Shown here: piece by piece, positions 1-11,110 of the stretch
Position numbering within the stretch: the first letter of the stretch is position 1
How the letters are laid out: each line of letters begins with the position of its first letter
Notes under the pieces: model-generated
Told to the model about the DNA's origin: nothing
What the model saw: only the letters and a program-made list of their open reading frames with translations
The model's database searches: none
Translations under genes and position numbers: made by a program
DNA from: Strongylocentrotus purpuratus
Lineage: Eukaryota; Echinodermata; Echinoidea; Camarodonta; Strongylocentrotidae
Reading direction: 5' to 3'
Length of the DNA stretch: 64,000 bases
Assembly (NCBI RefSeq): GCF_000002235.5
Contig: NW_022145596.1
Location: forward strand, 2,315,852-2,379,851

Positions 1-1277
1 AGCTAAGTTTCAGTTAGGTTTTCTTTTTAAGTATGTAGAAAAATCAAATTAAATGGTTATATATAAAACAAAAGGAAATAAAGACATTGAAGAATTATAC
101 AAACCAGACGCAAATAAAAAAGATAGAAAAAATGTGCTAGTTCAAGTACATTTACAGTAAACATTTAATTTTAATACACCTTTTAAACCTTTGTCGAATA
201 TAAATCGAGAACAAGGAATAAAAATGAAAACATCAATTCTACCTACTACTCCAAATGCTAGTTTATGATGAGCTCATGATAAGCGTGACGATCTTAATAC
301 AAGATAAACTTATCTTAATTTGATAAAAATCTGTAATTTTATAATTTTCTGTTGCTGATCAAGGTGGCTCATTCATTTTACAATATACACTGCTAGAACT
401 GTCAACATAAATATAGTTTAACATTTAATTTCATGCAGTGTTACACTACTATTAATTTTCAACCCTTGATGTCTTTCAATCTCTGTTACCATCGACTCAT
501 GCCCGTATTTAACCAGCCTTGCAGTCAAAGTTTCGAATCCAAACTTTTTGGTCTATATCTGTTGAGACACCCTGTACAAATAAAAAAGCGGTTAGGTTTT
601 TAACCACCAAAAAAAAAGAACAAATGTTTGTTTAATTTATACCGTGATTATACATTTCATTCCTAATTGAATTAGTAATATATAATTCAATTGAAAAGAT
701 ACGCACTTGCCATTACACAAGATTACACCAATTCAATTAATGCATTCTGACAGATGCTTGGATTAAACAGATTCTAGTTTCTGATTTACAAGGGTTAGGA
801 TACGATCTCCGCAAAAGGGAGGTGATAACAATGCAGATTATTTTTAATTCACTTAATTCAACCGAAAAGTGGGGTAATTTTACGAGCCGTAAAGCCACAA
901 GTGTGAATTTTTCATGCAGATCCGTTGACTATTATGAAGCAAGCCTGCATCCAATCCTTGGTATCGTCTGATTGACATCCGGGAACTAAAGGTCGATTCA
1001 CACCATGTGAAAGTGCTTATACGGTTCGTTAGGAAAGTTTAGTATACCCTACGATGTATTATACGAAATCCTAGGAAATTCCTGAAAACATTTAGACAAA
1101 CGCTATAATGCTCTAAACGCTAGGTTCATCCCTAAATATACTCTCCAAATTAGGAAAGTATAGATAATTCAATGCGAAATCCATGCTATACAAACTCGCC
1201 GAAGAAATGGGAGGCATTAATGTAAACCCTGTCGCGAAAGCATGGTTTTTGAAGGCTCGTTTAAATCTATCAAACAT
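1..1277. other. non-coding flank, no gene seen
   Basis: AT-rich unique-looking sequence up to the hAT insertion. No reading frame of note, no convincing tRNA and no long repeat. It is the left flank whose last 8 bases (1278-1285) form the target-site duplication of the hAT element. Confidence 0.6.
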
Positions 1278-1285
1278 ATTGATGA
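1278..1285. repeat. hAT target-site duplication, left copy
   Basis: ATTGATGA, identical to 4358-4365 on the other side of the element; 8 bp is the hAT length. Confidence 0.88.
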
Positions 1286-1314
1286 CAGGCGCGGATCCAG
1301 GGGGGGGGCCGAGC

Positions 1315-1338
1315 GGGCCTTGGCCCCCCCCCCCCCGC

Positions 1339-1369
<31 letters not shown>

Positions 1370-1565
1370 AGAGAAAAAAGGAAAAGAAGGGAAAGGGAAA
1401 GGGAGAGAAAGGGAAAGAAAGAAGAGGAAGAAGAAAAGAAAAGGGGGGAGAAGGAGATCGGGGGGCCGAAAGGGCCTTGCCTCCAAAGCTGTTGACCCCC
1501 CCCCCCCCCAATCAAAAAAATAAGAGAGAAGGAAGGAAAGGGAAAGAAAAAAGGAAAAGAGGAGA
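1315..1565. repeat. C-run, A-run and purine-rich simple sequence inside hAT element
   Basis: A C14 run, an A run of nearly 30 broken only once or not at all, then GGGAAA/GGAAAG purine-rich DNA and a second C12 run near 1497-1509. Several overlapping long frames cross it, rich in K/R/E on one strand and F/S/P on the other. They are low-complexity artefacts, not genes. Confidence 0.8.
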
Positions 1566-1587
1566 TACTGGCGTACTGATACTGATT

Positions 1588-1950
1588 GCTCATCTGACCG
1601 TGATTAATGAAACCCCAAAGCTTTCGGGGCTCTGCCCCCTGGATTCCGCCTTGGGCCCTACGCCGGGCCCTTAGATGCTCATCTGATGGTAATTTAATGC
1701 CTAAAACCCCTCTTTTGGAGGGCTCCGCCCCCTGGACCCTACGCCAAATAGTGACCTTCCAGTGTCACAAAATAATAGGTATTAAAAAAAAATGCTCATC
1801 TGACCATAATTAAACGCCTAAAACCCCTGAGTTTCCGGGGCCGGCTCCGCCGCCTCGAGCCCACCAGGGGCCCTAAGGCGGGCCCCTGAATGCTTATCTG
1901 ACCGTAATTTATTGCCTTAAACCCCTGAACTTGCGGGGTCGTAAAAGGTA
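1588..1950. repeat. GC-rich tandem repeat, about 4 degenerate copies
   Basis: Copies begin near 1588, 1675, 1790 and 1888 with GCTCATCTGACCGTAATT-like sequence, followed by AAACCCC and a GC-rich foldable block (for example GGGGCTCTGCCCC and GGGCCCTA..CGGGCCC). Spacing is about 90-115 bp. It sits in the left subterminal part of the hAT element, separate from the larger array to its right. Confidence 0.7.
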
Positions 1951-2104
1951 TCAAAATGTGTTTATCTGTAGCCAGGGGGGCGGAGCGGTCCCCCGAAATC
2001 GGAAGAGGACGTAAGAAGCAAAAGAAGCTGACAAAGAACATCTTTGAAATTCGGACAAGGAGTAAGAGTATAGAGAACGGTACAGCGAATCGTCTTCTTT
2101 CTCT

Positions 2105-4245
2105 CACAATCTTATGAAACGTCAAAGCTTCCGCGCTTTGCGCGGGAGGGGGAACCTGAATTCAGAGGCGAGAACGGTAATACAAATCTTTAATGATTTA
2201 ATGAAACGTAAAAGCTTCCGCGCTTTGCGCGGCATGGGGGGGGGGGGAAACTAAATTCCGACGAGGATTATTTTCGAGAACGGTACAACGAATCGTCTTC
2301 TTTCTCTAATGATTTAATGAAAATTAAAAGCTTCCGCGCTTCGCGCGGGAGGGGGGAACCTGAATTCAGACGAGGATTTAGAGTCGAGAACTGTACAGCG
2401 AATCGTCTTCTTTCTCTCACAATCTTATGAAACGTCAAAGCTTCCGCGCTTTGCGCGGGAGGGGGAACCTGAATTCAGAGGCGAGAACGGTAATACAAAT
2501 CTTTAATGATTTAATGAAACGTAAAAGCTTCCGCGCTTTGCGCGGCATGGGGGGGGGGAAACTAAATTCCGACGAGGATTATTTTCGAGAACGGTACAAC
2601 GAATCGTCTTCTTTCTCTAATGATTTAATGAAAATTAAAAGCTTCCGCGCTTCGCGCGGGAGGGGGGAACCTGAATTCAGACGAGGATTTAGAGTCGAGA
2701 ACTGTACAGCCAATCGTCTTCTTTCTCTCATAATCTTATGAAACTTAAAAGCTTCCGCGCTTCGCGTGGGAGGGGGGGGGGGGGACCTGAATTCAGACGA
2801 GGATTAAGAGTCGAGAACTGTACAGCCAATCGTCTTCTTTCTCTCATAATCTTATGAAACTTAAAAGCTTCCGCGCTTCGCGCGGGAGGGGGGAACCTGA
2901 ATTCAGACGAGGATTTAGAGTCGAGAACTGTACAGCCAATCGTCTTCTTTCTCTCATAATCTTATGAAACTTAAAAGCTTCCGCGCTTCGCGTGGGAGGG
3001 GGGGGGGGACCTGAATTCAGACGAGGATTAAGAGTCGAGAACTGTACAGCCAATCGTCTTCTTTCTCTCATAATCTTATGAAACTTAAAAGCTTCCGCGC
3101 TTCGCGTGGGAGGGGGGGGGGGACCTGAATTCAGACGAGGATTAAGAGTCGAGAACTGTACAGCCAATCGTCTTCTTTCTCTCATAATCTTATGAAATTT
3201 AAAAGCTTCCGCGCTTCGCGTGGTAGGGGGGGGGAACCTGAATTCAGACGAGGATTAAGAGTCGAGAACTCTACAACGAATCGTCTTTTTTCTTTATTAG
3301 TTTAATGAAACGTCAAAGCTTCCGCGCTTCGCGCAGGAGGGAGAGGGGGTGACTGAATTTAGACGAGGATTAAGAGTCGAGAACTTTACAACGAATCGTC
3401 TTCTTTCTCTAATAATTTAATAAGTCGTAAAACTTTCCGCGCTTCGCGCAGGAAGGGGAAAAACTGAATTCATACGAAGAATAATAGTCGAGAACGGTAC
3501 AACGAATCGTCTTCTTTCTTTAATAGTTTAAGAAAAAGTCAAAGCTTCCGCGCTTTGCGCAGGAGGGGGAGGGGGGCTGAATTTAGAGAAAGATTTAGAG
3601 TCGAGAACTCTACAGCCAATCATCTTCTTTCTCTCACAATCTTATGAAACTTAAAAGCTTCCGCGCTTCGCACGGGAGGGGGGGGGACCTGAATTCAGAC
3701 AAGGATTAAGAGTCGAGAACTCTACAACGAATCGTCTTTTTTCTTTATTAGTTTAATGAAACGTCAAAGCTTCCGCGCTTCGCGCAGGAGGGAGAGGGGG
3801 TGACTGAATTTAGACGAGGATTAAGAGTCGAGAACTTTACAACGAATCGTCTTCTTTCTCTCACAATCTTATGAAAATTAAAAGCTTCCGCGCTTCGCAC
3901 GGGAGGGGGGGGGGGACCTGAATTCAGACAAGGATTAAGAGTCGAGAACTCTACAACGAATCGTCTTCTTTCTTTAATAGTTTAATGAAACGTCAAAGCT
4001 TCCGCGCTTCGCGCAGGAGGGAGAGGGGGTGACTGAATTTAGACGAGGATTAAGAGTCGAGAACTTTACAACGAATCGTCTTCTTTCTCTAATAATTTAA
4101 TAAGTCCTAAAATTTTCCGCGCTTTGCGCGGGAGGGGAAAAACTAAATTCGGACGAAGATTAAGAGTCGAGAACGGTACAACGAGTCGTCTTCTTTCTCT
4201 AATAATTTAATGAAACGTCAAAGCTTCCGCGTTTCGCGTTTGCAC
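2105..4245. repeat. minisatellite array, about 20 units of 85-117 bp, each with a hairpin and a G run
   Basis: Each unit has AAGCTTCCGCGCTTCGCGCGG (a CCGCGC/GCGCGG stem with a TTC or TTT loop), then a run of 4-13 G, then CTGAATTCAGACGAGGATT, AGAGTCGAGAAC and AATCGTCTTCTTTCTCT. Hairpin cores occur near 2128, 2214, 2330, 2438, 2526, 2640, 2750, 2866, 2978, 3089, 3205, 3318, 3431, 3545, 3656, 3770, 3883, 3998, 4111 and 4223. A higher-order period of about 311 bp is visible: 2113-2420 recurs almost exactly at 2424-2730. Unit length drifts mostly through the G run. Confidence 0.92.
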
Positions 4246-4357
4246 CGACCCCCCCCCCCCGCATTACGTCATTGTTGGTCAACATTACGTACCAATATTT
4301 GGCTCGCATAATTTGAAATTTGGGCCCCCCCCCTAAGAAATCCTGGATCCGCGCCTG

Positions 4358-4365
4358 ATTGATGA
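4358..4365. repeat. hAT target-site duplication, right copy
   Basis: ATTGATGA, identical to 1278-1285. Confidence 0.88.
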
Positions 4366-5160
4366 CAACAATATATTTAAGTGCCTCCCCATTTGCTCTC
4401 TCTCTCTCTCTCTCTCTCTTCTATATAATTATCATGGCATATCCTAAAAATATACAGCAGCTACAAATATTCATTATTCCTGGATGAAAAGTATAGTTTC
4501 CAGGATAGCATGGAAGAGATTACACATTGGAATTTCAATAAGTAATGAATTACGTGTACTTTATATCGCCATCATCAGGATAACTAGAAGGGTAAGGTCG
4601 CACGGTCACCGGGACAAAGATTTCCGAAATACACGTTCAAATTCAATTTAGGCAAACTATTAAAACCAAAATAAAGCTTAACCACAATCATATATTTTCA
4701 CGAAATAAAATTGTATGACCTTTTAAAACCACCAGATTTACCTGAAAAAGATTTTTTTTTAAATAAAAAAAAATAAAAAAGATAATGAAGAAAGATCTTA
4801 TTCGTAGAATTAGACTTACTACTTTTAACCATAATTAAAATCACAAAGTTCTCATTGGAAGAACAAGTATGTTTTCAAACATGACGAGTCGGAACTAGGT
4901 TATGATTTATCTCGTGTATAAACATTCCTTATCGATTATTGCAGTGAATCCGAGAAAGATCATGTTAAAGAAAAATGGTTTTGAAAATCAGAATAAGAGG
5001 ATTTGTGCATAATTGTGCTTGTTAGAATATGAACAAATGTATGAGATACATAACAGATTGTGCAGTGTGATCTACTCTAGGAAAAAACTGTGAAACAGAT
5101 AAGGAAATTCATTGCTGTGAGGTGGTATAGAAGAGCAATACGAAAAGGAGAAATAGGGGT
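4366..5160. other. non-coding, with a short (CT)n at 4396-4420
   Basis: AT-rich single-copy-looking sequence. Apart from a 25-bp CT microsatellite at 4396-4420, no gene or structured repeat is visible. Confidence 0.6.
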
Positions 5161-5213
<53 letters not shown>

Positions 5214-5605
5214 GGTAGGGGGATAAAGAAAGAAAGGGAGAGGATGAGAGAGGAAGGAGGAAGAGAAAAAGAGATAAATAAAGTAAAAGAGGAGAGAGGG
5301 AATAAAACTAAAGGGAGGTATATATTAAGACATTTTGCATAATCTAAATAAATTCAATATTATATAATAAGATTATACTAATAAAAAGGAAATAAGAAAA
5401 AAGATAACAGGGAAAAGCTAATTACAAAAATAAGGAGATAAAGATAGAGAGACAAAGAGAGAGAGGCAGAGACAGAGAGACAGAGAGACATAGATTGAAA
5501 ATGAGAGTGGGTAGGGGAGGAAGAGAGAGGGGGAGAGAGAGAGAGAGAGAGAGAGTAAGAGTGGGGGAGGGGGAGAGAGAGCGAGAGAAAGAAAGAAAGT
5601 GGACG
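5161..5605. repeat. (GA)n microsatellite and GA-rich block
   Basis: A pure GA tract at 5162-5210, AT-rich sequence at about 5300-5430, then GA-rich DNA again from about 5440 to 5602 with GAGAGA and GAAAGAAAG runs. Confidence 0.9.
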
Positions 5606-6060
5606 GCGAAGGCGGAACCTGATGCTAAGTGCTTTATTCGCAGATCGTTATAGAATCAACTGGAAATCATTAGCTTTCTAATATTTCCACCAGATGGGAA
5701 ATGATTATTGGTAATTAGTGATAAGTTACACCCCAACACCCATGAATTATATAACAATTATGTGTAAGAATGAGTAAAACTCCAGACACTGAAGTAATGT
5801 GTGAAAGCAACCAATTGGAATCAGGGAATCCTTTTGGGGAGAGAGACAATCGGATATTCATGAATAAACCAATATCTTAAAAATGAATGAAGAATTTAAA
5901 GATTGCGAATAATGTATTTGAGCAAAAACAAAGGAAAGAACCTTCATAAAAGACATTTATTTTAAATAATTTTCATTTGGTTTTATATTTTTATCATTTT
6001 CTTTCTAAACATTGTAATTTTCGGCTCACTTACGCGGAGGTTACTGTTATTGCTGGTATA
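5606..6060. other. non-coding spacer
   Basis: AT-rich sequence between two GA-rich blocks. No gene, RNA or clear repeat seen. Confidence 0.55.
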
Positions 6061-6131
6061 TGGGTGTAGGAGAGAGCAATAAAGAGAAGAGATAGCGGGC
6101 AAGGAAGAGGGGGAAAGAGAAGTAGGAAGGT

Positions 6132-6162
<31 letters not shown>

Positions 6163-6280
6163 GAGAGGGAGAGGCAGACGGACAGAGCGAAAAATATATA
6201 TATTATAGAGAATGAAAGGGGGATAGTTAAATACACAGTGACAGAAAGATAGACAGACATAATAATAGACAAAGAGAAAG
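6061..6280. repeat. GA-rich purine tract
   Basis: GAGAGA/GGAAGG-rich sequence, densest at 6090-6175. The long frames over it are low-complexity (S/L/F-rich). Confidence 0.8.
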
Positions 6281-8100
6281 AGCTAATGTCCAGAGACATA
6301 GCAAGATAATCACAGGATCATCAGATCAAAAGAAAGGTACAAAACATGATTTTTTAAGATTAGCAAATGATCTGAAAAAAGAACTATATGTAATAATCAG
6401 TTCATATCTTCTACCGATTGCCATACATCCTCATACAATATCAAACTAAATGATAATAATTCTTGTGAAAAGACTGCCCAATATTATTCTAACTGTTATG
6501 TCGAATGACGCTTATGTATTGTTGCATAATAAGCGTTTACATACAACTCATATAACTAGAAATTATATAAACCTAAAAAAGTTATTACAAGATACGCTCG
6601 TAAATGATCTTGCATTTTTCATTATTGAAAATACACAAAACAATCCAGCAGCCCAGTACACGGTCCGCGCTATATGTCCTGGGCTAATACTGTGTGGAGA
6701 TATCAGTCTTGTAATTCCAACAGTTTCAAGGAGAACAAGAAGAAAAGATGAAGAAAAAAAAAGATGCTGATGATGATGGTTATGAGTGCACACATGTAAA
6801 TAACACAGCCTCGATCGTTCGCTCTCCCCCTCTCTCACGCTCTCTTTCTAACTCTTAGGGCGATCGCGCGAGTGTATTATGATCCGCCGTGCATCGGCAG
6901 GCGCGTTCGACACCTCTCGACGATTCCCGGGGGCTTTAGAAGTCTGTCTCAGCCTGTAGTCTAATTACCTCGCTTGCAGGCGGGTCCCGAGGGAAGAAAG
7001 CAGAGTTTCTATTATACAGCGAGCTGGATATTATTAAGCTCAACTATATTATGATTATTATGATGATGGTTAGATGGGATTTGCACGGAAGAAGCTTCTT
7101 TGAAGGTTAGGGGATGGGGTATAGCTGGCAAGTCAGTTCTGCTCTCGTACAGGGTGAACAAAATATTGACCTCAACCATTATCATGTATGTAAGACGTGT
7201 AGCAAGACGAGGGAAAGTATGAATTCTTAATGACAGTAATATTTGATAAGGTCTTGGAGCGTTAACTAACACATTATCTGGAAGTAAACAGGAAAATTAT
7301 AGGTTAGATTAATGAGTCATTAATCCAAATCAAAATTGTTGAATTTGAGTCATATCCTGATTTCAAGTGTCCATAAGCTTGACGCTTTGCAAAAAAAATG
7401 TACGCTGTCATTTATATCATGAAAGTCTTTCTGTTAACGTTGTTGTTACAGGGACCCCATTATTTTTAATTGATTAATATACAAACTCGTAACCATGAAC
7501 ATTTTTTTAAAATACATAACTCAAATTTAGATTTGCAAAGCAGTGTCAATCATCATATCAATGTGTATTTTCAAACTCACTTCTTTGTTTTTCAACCGTT
7601 GCCTCTATTTCGCAATTTTGTGACAGCATTTAACAATAAGATGTGTAAAGCGCTTAGACAAAACATCAATGAAATCTAAAGTATGAAATCCAGAATTATG
7701 ATTTGTATTATCATCATTGTTATTATCATTATTATTGTAATTGTTTTGTTTTTTTCATCATCATTGAGGGTTAATGTATTTATACAAGAATACTTCTACA
7801 AAAAAGTCTCCGTTGTGCTTAAGTACAATCATTAAAATGGGGTAGGAATATCATTATAAAAGGAAATTCTTTTTTCTATGCTCTCACGAGAATTTATGGT
7901 ATTTTCTTCATGGAGGCGTAGTGATATTGAGTCACCTTAGAGTTTTCTATGAATGCAGCTCAACGCAGTAACCAGTGGGGCATGAAATGAAGCAGAATAA
8001 ACTTGAACTATGTTCTGCAGAAAGCGCTCTCTCATTCCTAGAATAGTGAATTACACTGCTCTATCGGTCAACCGTTATCCTTCATCAAACTCTACCCTAC
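6281..8100. other. non-coding, with a CpG-richer island at about 6810-7000
   Basis: No gene is recognised. The frame at 6450-6770 has no family features. The stretch 6810-7000 stands out for CpG content and low repetitiveness: it has GCGATCGCGCGAG, CGCGTTCGACACC and a GGCGGGTCCCGAGG end. It could be a cis-regulatory element, but nothing in the sequence proves it. Confidence 0.45.
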
Positions 8101-8183
8101 TCTAGCTCTTCCCCTCTCTCTTTCTCTCTCCCTCTCTCTCTCTTTCTCTCTCTCCCCTCTCTCCCCTCTCTCCCTCTCTCTCT

Positions 8184-8470
8184 CGCCATCTCTTAGTATT
8201 ATGTATATTTTCTTTCTTTGCATCTCTCTCCTTTCTCTCCCTCTCTTATCCCCGGTTTCCACTTTCTCCCCTCTCTCTCTCTCCCCCTCTCTCTCTCTCT
8301 CCCTCCCTCTCTCTCGCCATCTCTTAGTATTATGTATATTTTCTTTCTTTGCATCTCACTCCTTCTCTCCCTCTCTCATCCCCGGCTTCCACTTTCTCCC
8401 CTCTCTCTCTCTCCCCCCTCTCTCTCTCTCTCCCTCCCTCTCTCTCGCCATCTCTTAGTATTATGTATAT
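8184..8470. repeat. 131-bp CT-rich minisatellite, 2 full copies plus a start of a third
   Basis: The marker AGTATTATGTATATTTTCTT occurs at 8195, 8326 and 8457, a period of 131 bp. Between the markers lie CT-rich sequence and a CATCCCCGG segment, nearly identical in the two copies. Flanking 8100-8184 is plain CT-rich DNA. Overlapping S/L/P-rich frames are artefacts of the repeat. Confidence 0.9.
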
Positions 8471-8880
8471 TTTCTTCCTTTTTGTCCCTGTCACCCTATA
8501 CAAAGGTCAGATAAATTACTTCTTTTCATATTTGCATCATGTGATATTTACAAAAATATATTATTATATATTATTATTATTATAATTTTAATCATTGTAT
8601 TGTTATTTCTTTAAAATAGTATCACCAAATCACATTTGGAATTTTCAAGCTTTTCAGCATCGTTTTAAGTATGCAGAGTATATTCGACTGGAATTCTCCG
8701 TTGACCATAGTAATATATTTGTTTATTATCATTAAGTAATTTTAAGTACTTTGCGTACCACATTTCACTACAATTCTGTTTTAAAATCAGCTTTTGATAT
8801 GACTTTGGCAGAGTAACTATTTCCACTAAATGCCAGTTGAAATATAGGCTCAGTGTAACCGAGTGTTCAAAAGGCCTCAA
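8471..8880. other. non-coding spacer
   Basis: AT-rich single-copy-looking sequence. No gene or repeat is recognised between the minisatellite and the next CT tract. Confidence 0.5.
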
Positions 8881-8891
8881 CCCCCCCTTCC

Positions 8892-8934
<43 letters not shown>

Positions 8935-8945
8935 TCTCTCTCTCT
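8881..8945. repeat. (CT)n microsatellite
   Basis: C8 followed by CT dinucleotides, directly abutting the left end of the long palindrome. Confidence 0.9.
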
Positions 8946-8947
8946 AA

Positions 8948-9887
8948 TATACACTGTTGGTCATAATGATGGAATATTTATTTTACCCAGTTTAGGGAAG
9001 GATTTGAAAAAATTATTTATTTCTAATAGATCTAGATAATGGCATACATTCTCAGATTTTATTGAATATTAATTTGCGAGTGTTTGTTTTGCGTGACTGC
9101 TTAATCATATGTGTTCTTCTATGCTAATCAGATAAGGGACCTACGTCCTTAAGTCATAATTGACAGTAATGAGGATTAGTGCCTCACAAAAGGGCACTAA
9201 TATATAGCTGATCGACACGATTTTTATCCTGGGGCCTCACAGTAACGAGGCCATTGCTTAGCCCCTGAATCATGACTGTACGCAGTGTTTGCTAGGGTAC
9301 GCGGCCCCTTCCACAAATCCCCCAAAACGAAGAAAATGCAATAAATTGTCAAAAATTCATTGCATTTCCCCCGGCCCCCAACAGAAAATAATATTCGGTA
9401 GGGCCGTGCATTATGGTTCAAGGCATGGCCACATAGAGGAATTTTTCCTGTTGGAGGCCGGGGGGAAATCCAATGAATTTTTGACAATTTATTGCATTTT
9501 CTTCGTTTGGGGGGATTTGTGGAAGGGGCCGCGTACCCTAGCAAACACTGCGTAAAGTCATGATTCAGGGGCTAAGCAATGGCCTTGTTACTGTGAGGCC
9601 CCAGGATAAAAAATCGTGTCGATCAGCTATATTAGTGCCCTTTTGTGAGGCATTAATCCTCATTACTGTCAATTATGATTTAAGGACGTAGGTTCCCTAG
9701 CTGATTAGCATAGTAGCACACATATGATTTAGCAGTCACGCAAAAACAAACACTCGCAAATTAATATTCAATAAAATCTGAGAATGTATGCCATTATCTA
9801 GATCTATTAGAAATAAATAATTTTTTCAAATCCTTCCCTAAACTGGGGTAAAAATAAATATTCCATCATTATGACCAACAGTGTATA
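8948..9887. mobile_element. 940-bp near-perfect palindromic (foldback) element, Tc1/mariner-like ends
   Basis: The sequence from 8948 inward (TATACACTGTTGGTCATAAT) is repeated in reverse complement from 9887 inward (ATTATGACCAACAGTGTATA). Matching continues with few differences for about 450 bp per arm to a centre near 9418. Markers pair along the whole length: TAGATCTATTAG, CCTACGTCCTTAA, TAGCCCCTGAATCATGACT and GGTACGCGGCCCCTTCCACA. The outermost bases are TA, and the TIR style (CACTGTTGGTCATAATGATGG) resembles Tc1/mariner elements, so a foldback derivative is likely. The mirrored frames at 9224-9544 and 9289-9555 share their first residues because they are the same arm read twice; they are not genes. 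Confidence 0.88.
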
Positions 9888-10620
9888 ATACATATATTAT
9901 CTATCTTTCTATTTCTCTCTCTCTCTCTTTCTCTCTGGAGAATTACAACAAAACTATATACATTTTATTAAACTTGAACTGTACTTGAACTTTAAGACAA
10001 TTACTCTCCAATAATAATCACATAACAAAAATTAAACAAAGCTACATTTAATAATCAGTTAAATTAGAATTGAATACATAATAACAAGATGAAAAGGCCA
10101 ATAAAAATGCTTTATCATTTGCCTATGAAATGTATCTGTTATATACATTTTATTTAGGCCTCTTCGCCGTTTTTTGTACTCTCTCCTCCTCTTTCTTCCA
10201 TTTCCTTTATCTATCACTATGTCCATCTCCCTTTCTCTCACTCATCTTAACTCTCTTCTCACAGCCTAAACACCAGCCATCAACCATCATCGCTCCTCAG
10301 CTGTGTATTTAACATCGGTAATATTTCCTTTCTCTATATTATCTCTCACTCGACCCCTTTTCTTCGGTCGCCACGCGAACGACGTCCTTGTCAACACGAG
10401 TCTCTCCCGGTCGATATCTCCGTTCACTTCATGATCACCTCCTCGTCGATATATGCGTGACGAGGCGGCGAAAAGGAGAAACATATATGTGTTTTGTCGA
10501 ATATTATATTTCCTATATTTCACACTAGGTTTAAGTGGGAAGTGACAGACACACGTTTAAACGTGTATCATGTCAGTATACTCGTGTTGAGGTAATAGGG
10601 ATGCAGGCAGAGCAAAGAAT
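9888..10620. other. non-coding, with short CpG-richer patch at 10350-10480
   Basis: AT-rich sequence with a small CT run at 9912-9937. The patch 10350-10480 has more CpG (CGGTCGCCACGCGAACGACG and similar) than its surroundings. No gene recognised. Confidence 0.45.
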
Positions 10621-10624
10621 CGAG

Positions 10625-10670
10625 GAAGATGGAGAGAGAAGGGAGTTAGATTCGAAAAGGGAGAGAGAAA

Positions 10671-10703
<33 letters not shown>

Positions 10704-11110
10704 TGGGAGAGTGAGGGGGATTGAGAAGAAAAAGAATAAGAAGAAAGAGAAGGAAAAGAAGAAGAAAAAGAAGAGAAAAGAGAAGAGAAAAAAGAACACA
10801 CAGAGTGAGAAGTAGAAAGAGAGTAAGAAATAGAACAAGAAAGTAAAAAGAGGGATCGAGGGAGGTGGAGAAGTGAGTGAGAAAGAGAGAAAACAAAGAG
10901 AGAGAGAGAGAAATAGAAAAACAGAGATGAATTTATTTGAGCGACAGAATATGGCAAAGAGACAAGGAGGAAAGGGAGAGAGAGAGGGGGTCGTTGAAAA
11001 GAAGGAGATAGGGGAGAAGGTGGGCTAGATCAAGGGAGAGAGAGTAAAACAGAGAGAGGGGGGAGAAAGAGAAAGAGAGAGAGTGAAACGTTGGAGATAA
11101 AGAGTTGAGG
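10625..11110. repeat. long polypurine tract (about 480 bp)
   Basis: Almost every base on the + strand is A or G, organised as GAGAGA, AAGAAGAA and GGGAGA blocks with few interruptions. Long F/L/S-rich frames on the - strand are artefacts. Confidence 0.88.

Larger units (their letters stand above)
1286..4357. mobile_element. non-autonomous hAT-superfamily DNA transposon, about 3.07 kb
   Basis: The two ends are inverted copies of CAGGCGCGGATCCAGG (1286-1301 and 4342-4357). They are flanked by a perfect 8-bp direct repeat ATTGATGA (1278-1285 and 4358-4365). A TIR starting CAG with an 8-bp target duplication is diagnostic of hAT transposons. Just inside both ends lie G/C homopolymer runs. The interior has no transposase frame: 1320-1560 is C/A/G-rich simple sequence, 1588-1950 a GC-rich repeat, and 2110-4240 a minisatellite array. 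It must therefore have been mobilised in trans. The intact duplication and matching TIRs suggest a fairly recent insertion. Superfamily assignment rests on TIR and TSD only. Confidence 0.88.

Noticed and set aside
510..550. GTTTCGAATCC, a box B-like word
   Set aside because: No box A at the right distance and no clover leaf; not a tRNA gene.
1113..1674. Long overlapping frames on both strands
   Set aside because: They cover homopolymer and purine-rich sequence in the hAT element; the products are low-complexity with no domain.
2105..4245. Regular repeats that could look like a CRISPR array
   Set aside because: Whole units repeat, without unique spacers, inside a eukaryotic transposon.
9224..9555. 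Two opposite frames starting with the same residues (MLGYAAPSTNPPKRRK)
   Set aside because: They are the two arms of the palindrome read from each side; no known domain, and the frames end within the arms.
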